Source: Aselliscus stoliczkanus (Eukaryota; Chordata; Mammalia; Chiroptera; Hipposideridae). From it: a stretch of DNA of 64,000 bases. Positions 10,968 to 22,414 of this stretch are shown here, one piece after another (within the stretch, counting starts at the first letter, position 1; every line of letters begins with the position of its first letter). The stretch lies in contig CM066732.1 of NCBI GenBank assembly GCA_033961575.1, positions 79,674,187 through 79,738,186 of the forward strand, given 5' to 3'. Under the pieces are notes generated by a model. The model saw nothing but the letters and a program-made list of their open reading frames with translations, did not search any database and was not told the DNA's origin. The translations under genes were made by a program, and so were the position numbers.

Positions 10968-11589
10968 AACGTCGTGTTCTATGGTTCCTTTCTTTAACAT
11001 GAGAATAAAACCAACATGGGGAAATAGCTATTCAGCTATTTGCAGAATTCAAGGACTCCCTTTTAGAGACCCTTCTGGAGAAAGGGGCACTTCTTGTAGT
11101 AGAGAGTCTTCTAGTGTTCACTACGTGTGATTCTTATTTCCTCCCAAGCATATGAGAGGATGAAAGGACATTTCTCCAGCACCTTGCATTTAGATGGGGC
11201 CATGCTGACTAATTTTTACAATTGGTTGTGGATGTAAATGATGTATGTCATTTCCTTTACCAATATGTGCTTAGCACTCTGAGACCCTCTAACATTCTCT
11301 TACCCTAGTAGAGACTAAGGAGTCTCCCCATTCCAGAAGGAGCAGCTGTTAGAAAGTAGCCTTCCTCTGTCTCAATACCTGAGTAACTGAAGCTGAGTTC
11401 CTGCCAGTTGGTTTTTCACTTGTTACTTCAGCATAATTTAGTCTATGCTGCCTGATAATGTGACTCTTCAATATTTGATTTGTCTATATGGGTCCCATTT
11501 TATATTAGATTTGTGATGTTATGTCAATTTGTCATAATTTCTATACTATGATTCCTCTGTTCCAAAAATTACATGATAAAATAATAAAA
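10968..11589. other. unique DNA, no gene seen
   Basis: No ORF or repeat identified. Confidence 0.45.
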
Positions 11590-11790
11590 GTTACTGTACA
11601 CTGAGTGTTTGACAAGTGTTGGCACTGCATATTCTTTACATACTGTACAGCTAGTCCTCAAGTCCTCATAAAAATTTACAAAATGAGGTCACTCTGGTAA
11701 AGCAGATAAGTAATTTCCCAAGTACACACAAGAGTCCTGTTCAAAATAGCCCTATCTATAATAGCTCCACAATCTATCCTTGTTCCATTT
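11590..11790 (-). repeat. MIR SINE fragment
   Basis: Weak minus-strand MIR pattern: 'gtgtttgacaagtgttggca', then 'cctcataaaaatttacaaaa' followed by tgaggtca and 'aagtaatttcccaagtacac'. Heavily decayed. Confidence 0.45.
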
Positions 11791-11970
11791 CACTGTATTG
11801 ACTCATGATATTTATTCCTTAAAATAATGAAATGGATTAAAAAGTAAATAAAGATATTGATATTTTCTAACATGTTAGTGTTTTATTTATTTATTCCCTA
11901 GATTGATGTGTGGGGTTAGATGCTTCAGAAGGCTAATCTTAAATAACCAAATACATTCAGATATTCAGAT

Positions 11971-12475
11971 AAAATGGCTGGTTTTTTTTTTTTTTTTTTT
12001 AGATTTTTATTTTTATTGGGAAATTGGGGAAGGGGAACAGCATTGGGGAATCAGGGAAGGGGAACAGACAAGTTGCTGTCTTTTTGTTCTTCAGTCTAGT
12101 TGTGGAGGATGTTGCTTCACTGGCCCATGTTAGTATTGTGATCATTGCGCTCTTCCCGGGTGAGGCAGATTGGTTGCTGGCCTCTGGATGACTGCTCACA
12201 GTGGCTTATGGCAGCTCACACAGGCTGCTGGTCGCTCACGCTGGCTGCCAGCCACTCACTATAGCTTATGGCAGGCAGGGGCTGCAGCCTAAGCCATCCC
12301 CAGCAACTCACAGCAGCCCAGCTCCAGGTTGAGCTGTTGTTCATCATCTTAGCTGTAGAGGGCGCAGCATCACTGGGCCTCATATGTGGGATCTGAACCA
12401 GGGCCCTGCTGCTCAGAGCTAGTATCCCAAGCCAACTCTTAACCAACGCACCACTTGGCTGGCCCAAAATGGCTG
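11971..12475 (-). mobile_element. long tRNA-derived SINE with target-site duplication
   Basis: Complete minus-strand copy (11981-12465) of the long family: GGGCCAGCC-type head at the right, GC-rich body, tail with CTAGACTGAAGAACAAAAAG and CCCCAATgCTGTTCCCC, and an A run (T run 11982-12000). The perfect 10-bp duplication AAAATGGCTG lies at 11971-11980 and 12466-12475. Open frames on both strands here are part of the SINE. Confidence 0.92.
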
Positions 12476-13684
12476 ATGTTTTAAATGATCAATCCAACTG
12501 TGAAATTTTGTTGGGTATGTCCATAAACTTCTCAGATGGACTCTTAGGACTGAAGTCATTTTCATGTGTCCATATCCAGGTGCTGCAGCTATAGCACATC
12601 ACATGCCCTAACCTATTCATGACAGTTGCTGCTATTGAAGCCCTCTTCAACATTTTCCTGCTGAGATTTTTGTGAATTCTACAACTTTTCCCATTGTTCT
12701 AGGTTTTCTATATAGAAGATTAAGCTCACTAGGGAGTTTAAAAAAATCAGTGTATTACTAATTCATTCACATAGACTATCCTATCCCCAAATTGTTCCTG
12801 AAATAACACATCAAAGTATAAAAAAAATACAAAAATTCCTCACTCTGCCTTTATGTATTTCACTTTACCATTTGATATGAAGCTGCCTTCAACTGCCAAA
12901 TTCTGTTTTATGGGACCCTGCCTCAGCCTCATTTGATTAGATTAGAGGTGGACCCTGAATTTAAGGGGAATTAGTTCATAGGCAGCTAGTCACAGGTGGC
13001 TTTGGGCTGGCTGAGAAGATGATCTGCGGCCAGATTCATTTTTAGGAGAGGGATTAGGAAATTAAAAAACTAAGCCAGTATTGATGGTAACTAAAGTGGC
13101 AGAATTTATTTGAGTCCCTGATTTTTGTTGAGAAGCAAGTAGTATAATTATTTAGAAACTTCCTACAAAGTGGGAATTACCAAGGTAATATGAAGTCAGG
13201 GAAGATGTGTTCTTATTGAGAGCATAAAGCTGTAACTTTATGGATGATATAGCAACAACTTATTCTGTGAAGCATTAGATCCCATTATGATGACAATCTC
13301 TATTGCTCTGGGACATGGAATCTACTAAAATATTACCAGAACCAGAGAAATAACCTAGAAAGTGGGATACAAGAGAATCTGGGCACATATCCAGGTCTAT
13401 GACTTTTGGTAGAAAGTGAGCAGTCTAATAGCATATAATTATAGTTCATAAGTTTTTAAAGTAGTTTGAAAATTTGACTTTGACCCAACTATGATTAAAC
13501 AATTTGGAGAAAATCCATTTATTAATGTTAGAGAGTATAGATAGGTACCATTTACATGTGTTTGACTCAAGGATCTTTATTACCTGCTTTTAAAAATTGT
13601 ACAATCGGAGAAAAGTCAACAATTGTTCATATTTAGTTTGGTAACCCATCAAAGAAAGCTTACTATTCAGAGGTGTGGGGGAGC
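12476..13684. other. unique DNA, no gene seen
   Basis: No ORF, RNA gene or recognised repeat. Confidence 0.45.
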
Positions 13685-13795
13685 TGTACTAGATTGAGAG
13701 CCAGAAAATCAGGATTCTGGGCTCCACTCTGCCTAGAACTTTTAGTGTGGCCTTGATACTCAATCATTCTTTTTTCTTTCAATTATCTCTCCATC
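13685..13795 (+). repeat. MIR fragment
   Basis: 'gagagccagaaaatcaggat', 'ctgggctccactctgcct' and 'tagtgtggccttgatactca' follow the MIR 5' half and core order. Confidence 0.55.
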
Positions 13796-13804
13796 TCCAG
13801 CTAA

Positions 13805-13995
13805 AATACGTGGATTTGATTCTCATCCCTGCCATTTACTGTGAGACCTTAGGCATATTACTTAATGTTAATTCCCTCATTTGTAATTGAAGATAATACC
13901 ACCTATCTCTTAAGATTGTTGTGAATATTAACTATTAAATATATTTAGAGCAGTGCCTGACACGCTAAGTAAAGTTTGGGCTAAAGCTGAGACTA
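13805..13995 (+). repeat. MIR SINE
   Basis: 'tgccatttactgtgagacct', 'taggcatattacttaatgtt', 'cctcatttgtaattgaagat' and 'gagcagtgcctgacacg' follow the MIR consensus through its 3' end. Confidence 0.75.
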
Positions 13996-14194
13996 AGTTG
14001 AAGCAAGAGTGCAAAATTTAAGAAGGTGCTTACAAAATCCTGAAAGAGTGCTGCCTTGAATTTTGCTCCCTATGTTCTTCTCCTGCTCACTGTAGTCCTG
14101 ACCTTAGGTGGAAATATTATTCATTTATTTATGTATACTTTATTGTGAAAAAGTGTATGGAGAGTTTTTGTGTGCACACAAAAATGGGGATATT

Positions 14195-14300
14195 TAGAGT
14201 TCCTACCCTATGAATTTTTGTGAGGATCATATGAGATAATTCACATAAAGAGTTTAGCACAGTGTCTGACATGTAGTAAACACTAAATAAATGTGAGCTT
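14195..14300 (+). repeat. MIR 3' fragment
   Basis: 'gtgaggatcatatgagataa' and 'agcacagtgtctgacatgta', then gtaaacactaaataaatg, match the MIR 3' end. Confidence 0.65.
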
Positions 14301-14360
14301 AAAAAAGAAGGTGATAGACTAGGTAACTCTAATATTGCCTCCCTCCTCTAAAACATGTGT

Positions 14361-14390
14361 AGAACTAACCAGTTAGAACTAACCAGTTAA
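14361..14390. repeat. short direct tandem repeat
   Basis: AGAACTAACCAGTT occurs twice back to back. Confidence 0.9.
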
Positions 14391-15729
14391 ATTGTTGTAA
14401 CTATTGATAGCTTCCTTGAAGAAAGGTGGCACCAACATTTACTAGCATGACTCTATGGGGGTGGGATCATTACAGAGTAGAGAGAAAACCTGTTCTCAGT
14501 TTTTAGAGGCTCACAATCAGGCTGAAAAAAGGCAGGTAAATAAATAAAAACATATTCTCATGCATATGTAACAACACTATATCCAAATACACTTTCCATC
14601 GGGGAATGGCATGCTGCAGTAATGGAACTCTCTGGAAAGGTGCTTTTCCTTCCAATCAGTTGGTAATGATTTTGAGAAGGAGGCCAGCTTTGAGTGTTCT
14701 TTGAAGTACTCACTAGGAAAGGACCATTGTTTAGTCTAATGGGAGAATGTTTGAAGGCTGGGAAATACCATGGGTGGAGTCTTAGTTTTAAAGCTGAATC
14801 AGTGAAGAACTGATGAGGTAAAGGTAGGCATATTAAAAAGTGAAATGATAGGATAAAAGAACACATGAGGATATGCAAGAGGGGTAATAGATTGTCTTGA
14901 TGAACAGGTCCTAAAACTATATGCATGGGGAGGTGATGAGATTCTTAAAGATTGTTATATAACTGCTCATTTGGCCATCTCATTTATCAAGATGAACCTC
15001 TTACATAATTGATATCTATTAGCTGTTATTTAAGGGCCACAGAAATCTAGAACTGCTGAAAATCCTGATGAGTTAGCCAAGATTGGTACAAATTATATTT
15101 CTGTCTAGAGGTTTGTTAGAATTCCTTGTTATTAATTGGTCAACAAGCTGAAAATGGTCCACCTGCCTCTTAACAGTAGTGACATCTTTATATAACATAA
15201 ATTATGTATTGTTTCTGATACTTAAGGAAAATATAGGAAAAACATATATTTTCTGGTGGCTTTCGCTTTGAAGTAAAGACAGACCCAGGGTGGATGTTTA
15301 AATATTTCTGCCATGGCTCATGGCACAGCACAAGTTATACAGGAGATGCTCAAAAGTACTTGTTGAATGATTCAGTAACTAAATGAGAATTGTCTTTGGA
15401 TTGGGTAGAAGTAACTGTGCAGTGCTTCTTAAGTGTGTATTACATATTTATTCTAAGGATAATGCTGCAGAATACATGAAGTGTACATTATAAAATTGTA
15501 GAAGCAAAATGTTAATTGATGAAGATGGAGGTTTTATTTTGAGGCAAGAGGGGTGTGTGTGTAATATATCCTTAATATGAAATGGAAGTCAGTAACAAAG
15601 TCTGAGTCACTAAATGCACAAAGGAGTCAGAGGCTTTAAGAGCTGTAAAATGTCTTGTGAGGAGAGCAGATGGACAGGCTTTGGTATTCAAAAAGAACTT
15701 GCTACTATAAATTCATCACCATCTAATTG
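14391..15729. other. unique DNA, no gene seen
   Basis: The minus-strand open frame 14558-14926 (122 codons) has no recognisable domain, is rich in Leu/His/Ser and looks like chance. Confidence 0.4.
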
Positions 15730-15952
15730 GGTTGTAGAGGCAACCTAAATATCCAACCATAGGCAAATAGTGTTCCTTAATGGAATACTATACAGCTGTT
15801 AAAGTATGATTGTAGCTGGAGAATATTTAATCACAAGAAAGATGTTAACAAGACATTAAGTGCAAAAAAAAGCAACTTACAAACCAGTGTGTGCCCAATT
15901 AACCTGTTCAAACATGCATGGAAGAATCCTGGAATAATAATATCTAAAATCA
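15730..15952 (+). repeat. old L1 3' region, left part (split by younger L1)
   Basis: 'caacctaaatatccaaccat', 'ggaatactatacagctgtta' and 'agtgcaaaaaaaagcaactt' match the terminal coding/3' part of old L1M-class elements on the plus strand. It is interrupted at 15952 and resumes at 16980. Confidence 0.75.
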
Positions 15953-16996
15953 TCACAGACAAGTAAAAGCTAGAGTTCATCACCACAAAGCTTATTACAA
16001 AAAATGTTAAAGGGACTTATTTAAGAAGAAAAAGGAAAAAAAAAGATAAAAAATATGAATAAAGTGTCAATGACTACATATCTATCAACAATTACTTTAA
16101 ATGTAAATGAATTAAATGCTACAATCAATAGACATAGGAGGGCTGGATGGATAATAAAACAGGATCCTTACATATGCTGCCTACAAGAGACTCACTTCAG
16201 ATAGAAAGACACACACAGACTGGAAATAAAGGGATGGGAAAAGGTATTTCATGAAAATGGAAACAAATAAACAAAAAAGCTGGATTAGTAATACTTATAA
16301 CAAACAAAACAGACTACAACAAAGGCTATAACAACAGACAAAGAAAGATCGCAATTTCACTTCTGGATATTTGTCTGAAGAAACCCAAAACACTACTTTG
16401 AAAAGACATGTGCATCCATGTTCACCGAAGCATTATTTACAATAGCCAAGATATGAAAGCAACCTAAGTGTCTATTAATAGATGAATGGATAAAGAAGAG
16501 GTGGTACATATACACAATGGAACATTACTCAATCATAAAAAGGAATGGAATCTTGCCATCTACGACAACATGGATGGACCTATTATGCCTAGTGAAATAA
16601 GTCAGACAGAGAAAGACAAATGCTATATGATTTCATTTATATGCGGAATCTAATGAACAAAATGAACGAACAAACAAAACAGAAACAAACTCATAGATAT
16701 AGAGAACATTTTGATGGCTGACAGATGAGAGGGGCTTGGGGGAATGGATGACAAAAGGGAAGTGATTTAGAAGTACAAATTGGCAGTTACAAAATAGTCA
16801 TGAGTTTGTAAAATATAGATAGGGAATATAGTCAATAATATTGTAACAACTATGTCAGATGTCAGGTGGGTACTAGATTAATCAAGGTGATCACTTTGTT
16901 ATATAAATGCCTAATCATTCTGCTATAGACTGGAAACTAATATATTGTGTTAACTATAATTGAAAAAAATTTTTTAAAAAATAATATCTAAAATCA
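15936..16996 (+). mobile_element. L1 retrotransposon copy, 5'-truncated and internally deleted
   Basis: An insertion of about 1.03 kb (15953-16979) is flanked by a perfect 17-bp duplication, AATAATATCTAAAATCA (15936-15952 and 16980-16996). Its left part is L1 sequence leading into ORF2: 'actttaaatgtaaatgaatt' and the endonuclease stretch, where codons at 16178-16198 read C-L-Q-E-T-H-F with the conserved QETH core. Near 16340-16350 it jumps directly to the ORF2 C-terminal region ('cacttctggatatttgtctg', 'gaacattactcaatcataaa') and the 3' UTR. The rest of the endonuclease and all of the reverse transcriptase are missing. It ends in an A-rich tail and cannot encode a working protein. Confidence 0.92.
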
Positions 16997-17118
16997 ATAA
17001 CAAGGATCATTTCTGAGATAGAATCATTGATTTTTTCCCCTTTCATGCTTGTGTGTACTTTTGAATTATTTTTACAATGGACCCATAGTTTTTAAATGCC
17101 ATTAAACTATTTTTTAAA
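16980..17118 (+). repeat. old L1 3' region, middle part
   Basis: Continuation of the element at 15730-15952. 'gcttgtgtgtacttttgaat' and tatttttacaatgg fit the L1M 3' end. A short SINE interrupts it at 17119. Confidence 0.65.
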
Positions 17119-17247
17119 TTTTTCTTTTTTTTTTTTGAGGGCAGTGTCACTGGCCCTCATATGTGGGACCCGAATCGGGGCTGCTGGCTTCTCAAACCAG
17201 CGCTTAACCACCGCGCCACTTGGCTGGCCCTAAACTATTTTTTAAAA
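17103..17247 (-). mobile_element. short SINE (~110 bp) with target-site duplication
   Basis: The minus-strand copy (17119-17230) has only the tRNA-like head, ending at the motif GAGGGCCAGTGACACTGCCCTC directly followed by an A run (T run on plus). The TAAACTATTTTTTAAA duplication is at 17103-17118 and 17231-17246. A and B box-like words are visible on the minus strand (GTGGCGCGGTGGTTAAG, GATTCGGGTCCCAC). Confidence 0.92.
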
Positions 17248-18369
17248 TAAAGAAGGCACCCCAAAAGACCTGCTAAAACTGGAGTCACTACTACCCTGTC
17301 TGTTTTCATGTTGAACTCAATGTCAACTTCCAGCTGTCTCTAACCTTGGAGTTACCTATGCCAATGATTCTCCCTCTTGTCTGTGCACAAATTTAATGTT
17401 TCCTTTTATTTTAATAAAGCCACATCCTACCTAGCCCTGAATTTTATTTCATAAACTAGAATTATGAACTAGATACCACGTCTGATTTCTGGTTACCATG
17501 AATAATTATGAATATAGCTCATAGTAGCCACACTCTGATCCATAGCCTTTAATAGGACAAGGGCCGTTTCTGAAATGAGAAGGTCATACGAGTGTGTGTG
17601 GTCTGTGAAGACAGTATCTTTGTTGATGGATGGAATAAAAGACAAAAAGGTCAGAGAGAAAACTATTGTAAGGAATCATTTCAGAACTGACCAAGGCCTG
17701 GGGAAAGGTCAAATTAGGCTATTCAGCATTTTAAAGAAAGTGATTTGATTTGTTTACTTAATACAGTATAAGTAGCATTGTCAATATATATGGTATTTTA
17801 ACATTATGAGCTTTGTTAAAATAGTAAATAGTATATCTATGGAGAACATTCAAATCTTCACACAATTGTGCTTGAGCCTAACATACAAGTGAAAATAGGG
17901 AATGGTGATAACATCATATAACGCTGGAGACAATTTCTAAGACTGCAGGTACAAAAAATGTTACTGATTGCCTGAGCTTTGTGCCAGTTCCTTTTTATCT
18001 GTCTGCTTGCTGTTTTTCATTCAAATTACAAAGCCTTTCCTGCAAGACAAATTAACAGTTTTTTTCCCCTAGCTTTAAGTTTATATTCGTCGAAAAGCTT
18101 AACATAGAGTCATTAGGCTTTGGTAAGAGGCCAAATTTAGGCAGAACAGATACAAAAATACTTCATGTAAAATAAAAATTCAAATATGAATGCATGCATA
18201 GAGCAGTCTGATTGCTGTATTTATGAAGGCCGGCAAGTTTGTTTTAATTTCTTCCTGCATTCATGAATCCTTGCTTTTAGTATTTATTTGGGTTTTTTTG
18301 TTTTTTTTTTTTTTTTCATTCTTTCTCTTACTGTGGGGGATTTGTATTTATTTGGCTTTTATTTCTCCT
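17248..18369. other. unique AT-rich DNA, no gene seen
   Basis: No ORF of interest and no recognisable repeat other than T runs (18294-18316). Confidence 0.45.
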
Positions 18370-18505
18370 TCCTGATCATTCTTTTTTTTTTTTTTTTTGA
18401 GGGCAGTGTCATTGGCCCTCATATATGGGACCCGAACCGGGGCTGCTGGCATCCCAAGCCAGCGCTTAACCACCGCGCCACTCGGCCAACCCCTCCTGAT
18501 ACTTC
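18370..18505 (-). mobile_element. short SINE (~110 bp)
   Basis: Head-only copy (18382-18493), T run 18382-18398, body ending in the same GAGGGCCAGTG..ACTGCCCTC junction as the other short copies. Flanks TCCTGATCATTC (18370-18381) and TCCTGATACTTC (18494-18505) are a 12-bp duplication with two changes. Confidence 0.9.
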
Positions 18506-19049
18506 TTTAATGAGGCAATTAATTTTTTTTTATTATCACCCATTAGGAGATTTTTTTCAAAAGATAAAATATGTCCTCTACTTTTGAGTAATCAATCATT
18601 AATGTATATAAGGCGGAGTTATAGCTTCTTGACTTTGAAGAGGTATAGGTGAACATCTTGGTTTGAAGGTACAGAATAGAGAACACAAAAGAAGCAAGGT
18701 GGTGAATAACGACAGTCTGGAGCCCAAAGTTTCTCATTTCAGTCATAAAGGCCCACATAGCCATGACTTTCAAATAGGCATTGTCTTTAAAGTGTACCCA
18801 GGTAGGGGAGGCAGTTGGGAGGCAAATATTATCCCAAGTGGAGAACATTTCACTGCTCTCCTGACTTCTTGATTGAATATGCTATTATATCTCCAAGGTC
18901 CTAAGAGATCCATTCATGAATCAACACACATTATTAAACATCCACCATGTGCAATCACATATGATGTGTACATAAAGGCAAGATGCACGGTCCTATTTTC
19001 AAGGTGTTTCTAATCCTGAGGTGTAAATACCATGCCATTATAATAAGAC
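18506..19049. other. unique DNA, no gene seen
   Basis: Overlapping short open frames on both strands near 18543-18872 look like chance. 18905-19045 has a weak old-repeat flavour ('catccaccatgtgcaatcac'). Confidence 0.4.
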
Positions 19050-19250
19050 TTTACAGATGCCATGATATAAGACTTTACAGAGTTATTCATTTGATCCTCA
19101 CAATAGTCCTAACATATCAGTAAAGCAGATACAGTAATTTTCATTTTACAGATGATAAAATTGGGCCTCAGGGACAGTGAGAATCACACACCTAGTAGTA
19201 AGTGGCAGAGCTGGGACCTGATGTCAAATCACTTGAATTTGAATCCAGCT
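19050..19250 (-). repeat. MIR SINE
   Basis: 'gatcctcacaatagtcctaa', 'ttttcattttacagatgata' and 'agtggcagagctgggacctg' are the reverse-complement MIR core in order. Confidence 0.8.
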
Positions 19251-19254
19251 GGTT

Positions 19255-19535
19255 TTATGGTTCTCACCTGGGATAGGGTGGGAATTACAACTACTGGGGG
19301 ATATTTTAAAATGCTCATTGCTGGAGCCTTCACACATTCTGGCATGTACTCCTAGGGTTTATATAACTACCCTCTCCCTCTACGTGCAATAGACTATAAA
19401 AGAAAGTGAAGTGAGGGAGGTAGGAAGGTAGCTCATAAAAATAAATATTTAACCATATGTATGCATTTCTTCTCAGGTGTTTTTGCTATGCCTGATCTAC
19501 ACAATTGATCCTACCAATTAAGAAGCACTGAGGTA
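19255..19535. repeat. possible MER5-like hAT DNA transposon remnant
   Basis: 'atggttctcacctgggatag', 'gggatattttaaaatgctca', 'ttgctggagcc' and, near the end, 'ttaagaagcactgagg' resemble MER5-type elements (tggttctcaa...aagaaccactg). Decayed; assigned from memory. Confidence 0.35.
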
Positions 19536-19739
19536 AATATTTGCATGAGAAAAGATAACAATATAAACCAGGGTACAATAAATACCACTTGGGTAACAGA
19601 TAAGAATGCTATGAATTTAGGAATCAGAAATATCATTTCTCACTTATGTACTCAGAAAAGTCTTTTAGAACAAGTTGAGCCTTGATGATTCCATGTGAGT
19701 TCCTGAGATTAAATATCGAGACTCTCAACCATAATTTTC

Positions 19740-19955
19740 TTGAGTGGCACCACTTGCTAGCTGTTTGATCTTAGGCAAATTTGACAATCTCTCTGAAGTT
19801 CAGTTTTCTCATCTATAAAACAGGGGGGTAATAATACCTACCTCACTGGGAATGTTGTGGGGACTAAATGAGAAAATAGATTTGGTGCCTGGTATGGTGC
19901 CTGCTACATAGCAGCCCTCAACAGAGAGGCCTTTCACTCCTCTGCATTCTAAATA
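19740..19955 (+). repeat. MIR SINE
   Basis: 'cttgctagctgtttgatctt', 'aggcaaatttgacaatctct', 'ctcatctataaaacaggggg' and 'gtgcctgctacatagcag' follow the MIR consensus from core to 3' end. Confidence 0.88.
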
Positions 19956-19984
19956 CATGAACTCTCCCTACTCCTTGTAAAACT

Positions 19985-20300
19985 TTATACCTTTTCCCAC
20001 CTTAGCAGAGATGACCTTGTCTCGCCATCTATAGACTTTGTTTGTCCTTTAAGGCCTCCTGTAGAAGTTACATCCTCTAAGAAATCTCAAGGATTCTCTC
20101 CCCGGGATATGATTTTGTCCTTTCTGAATGCTCTTAGGATTCCCTACTTCTGCTCTTTCCCTCATTCCTCTTTGTCTAGGGTTGTATTCTGTCCTACCTG
20201 TCTCCTTTTTGAAAGCTTGTCTTTATATCGCTGCAATACTTAGCACTGGACCTTATTTTCTTAGCTTCCGAACAAATTTTGGGCAAACTGAATACAAGAG
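19985..20300 (+). repeat. L2 LINE fragment
   Basis: 'gtcctttaaggcctcctgta', 'aagaaatctcaaggattct' and 'gtctcctttttgaaagcttg' follow an L2 3' region pattern. The ORF 20128-20346 lies largely within it. Confidence 0.5.
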
Positions 20301-21386
20301 TCTTGATGTTACTATTGAGTCTGACATGATCAGGCCTGGACCCTAAATTAGTTCCCCTGAGTTGGGGACTTGCTCCAATCACTTGAGATTTTTCTCTAAT
20401 CTGTAACAGTTAAACTAATCGGATTTAAAACTGACTGAACACTCTTATTATAGCCTGCCAGTGGTATGCATTAAAATTTAACACTGTTTCCTCTTTGAAC
20501 AGAAAGAAAGTACTTATGGTATGATTATATAGGATTAGAATTTTTCATTAAAAAGGGTTTTAAACACTTCAGCAAGTAAAAGGCAGAATCCTATTTAATG
20601 AGTTTTTAAAGATAGTGAAAGTAAGCAACATTTAACAGAACCATTTTTCCTCCCCTCACATAAAGCCCCCTTTCACTGCAATGTACCATGCAAGAATCAT
20701 GGCCTTATGACCTGTAAAGGATTGTCATTTGCACAGAGCAACAGAAGACAAAGTCTGTTATAAAATGAAAGAAAGATTATACAGAAATTTAAGAACAGAC
20801 TAGAATGCTTCACAGACTCAAGTTTGGAGACTATTTGAATTACAACTTTAAATTTTATAGACTCCACACTGAGGAAGGTACTCGATGGTCTGTTATCATC
20901 TCAAGAGGCTCACAGCCTGTGATCCTGAAGAAAGTTCATGGTCCAGGAATTTGAAGGTGGCTATTGAGGTTTGGAGTAGTCTGTCTGTGTGGTTCACAGT
21001 GGTGGATGGGTGTCGGGGGCCTTCCCCGTGCTTCATGGTTCTTATGGAGGCTGGCAGATGTGGTGCCATTTAATACTGCCCCATCACCACGTGCAAATGC
21101 AGAAGCCACAGAATACAAAGCCCAGGCCTCTGGAAACAGGAAATCTAGCCAAAATATTTAACCAAGTAATTTTATCACTGCCTTTGAAATGGCTATGGTA
21201 TGCATTTTAGTTGGGTTCAGGAGCACACATATCTCAAATAAAGGACTTGGGTTGAAATAAATCTACCTCAGATCTGTTTACCCAGCAAGATCTAAAGATT
21301 CAATTTTCTAAGCATTTCTGAAATATGAGTTGTTGGAATTGGAGCAAGGCAGCTCAGTGGCAACAGTTTAAGTTTTCTCTGATGTG
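20301..21386. other. unique DNA, no gene seen
   Basis: Four overlapping short open frames on both strands at 20885-21210 show no domains. The local sequence (20990-21080) is richer in G+C than the neighbours. Confidence 0.4.
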
Positions 21387-21706
21387 AACTTTGATAGGAA
21401 CAGAGTGGCTATTGGAAATGTTGTGTGTACATTCTCATTTATGGCTAATTAGAAGTATTTTTGTGACTGGATATGGGGAATATGTCATGGGTGTCAGCAC
21501 ACTGCATTACACAATTAAGAATTGGCATTGAAGCCATATATATGTATCATGCTTGGAAGCAAACTTTGATGAAGATGGAGTTTCAGAATTGCTGTGTATA
21601 CATCCTTATTTATAACTAATTAAAAGTTTTTTTTAATCTGGTATCTAGGAAATGTGACATGAATGTCAGCAAAATGTACTATCCTAACAGTTGCATTTCA
21701 ATTAAG
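21387..21706. repeat. diverged tandem duplication, ~175-bp offset
   Basis: Two similar units: 21387-21519 and 21562-21706. Both run AACTTTGAT, then 'gtgtgtacattctcatttat' versus 'gtgtatacatccttatttat', then GGCTAATTAGAAG versus AACTAATTAAAAG, 'ctggatatggggaatatgtc' versus 'ctggtatctaggaaatgtga', GTGTCAGCA versus ATGTCAGCA, and finally CAATTAAG. It is not a repeat family I know. Confidence 0.8.
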
Positions 21707-21867
21707 AAAAAAATAGATCACCAACATGAACTTCCATGATTCTTGAAGCGTTAGGGTGATCAGAAACCTGGGAAGAGAGTCTTTCAGGCCAGGCAGGACG
21801 CCTAGGAGGAGGGGAAGTCTGTAAGGCCAGCCCTGTCCCATGAGCATCCAGGTGGAATATTTTCAGC

Positions 21868-21991
21868 TATTTTGTTTCTTTCCTTTGTCTTCTTTCCTCT
21901 TTTTCTTCTCTCTCTTCTGCCTTCCCTCCTTTCCTCTCTTCCTTTTTCTCACCCTCTTTTCTTCCTTTCTCTCTTTTTTCTTTCTTCCTAG
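21868..21991. repeat. polypyrimidine tract (C/T-rich, ~120 bp)
   Basis: Nearly pure C/T on the plus strand, ending in TTTCTTCCTAG. It could adopt triplex DNA or act as a splice acceptor. The 46 bp that follow end at a GTGAGG donor-like site (22038), but all three frames have stops, so I do not call an exon. Confidence 0.85.
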
Positions 21992-22124
21992 AAGCCGAAC
22001 CTGCCTTAGCTGAATGCGTAACCAGGCCATGGTGACAGTGAGGCATATCTTTTCTTCCTACCTAACTAAAGGCTGTGGCATCTGAACCCTTCAGCTATTT
22101 TTTCTTTTACAATCAGTTATAAAT

Positions 22125-22395
22125 TAATAATAATAGCTAATCTTTATATAGCATTTCCTATGTGCCAGGCACCATTCTGAAAACTTTATCTATATCTCCC
22201 ATTTAATTTTCTTAACAGCGCAATGAAGTAGGTACTATAACATTATCTCCGTTTTACAGTTAGAGAAATTGAAGCCCAAAGAAGTGAAATTACCTGCCCA
22301 AGATCACACAACTGTAAGTGACAGAGGCAAGACTTGAATGTAGTAGTTGTGTGGCTTCTGAGTACTCTTACCTACTATGCCAAACTGCCTTTTCA
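22125..22395 (-). repeat. MIR SINE, near full length
   Basis: 'aataatagctaatctttata', 'ctatgtgccaggcaccattc', 'tctccgttttacagttagag', 'ctgcccaagatcacacaact' and 'ctatgccaaactgcct' give the reverse-complement MIR almost end to end. Confidence 0.93.
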
Positions 22396-22414
22396 TTTTT
22401 TGTTTTGTTTTCCT

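Noticed and set aside
21992..22037. Cryptic 46-bp exon after the pyrimidine tract
   Set aside because: Stops in all three frames and no supporting neighbour exon; kept only as a low-interest remark.
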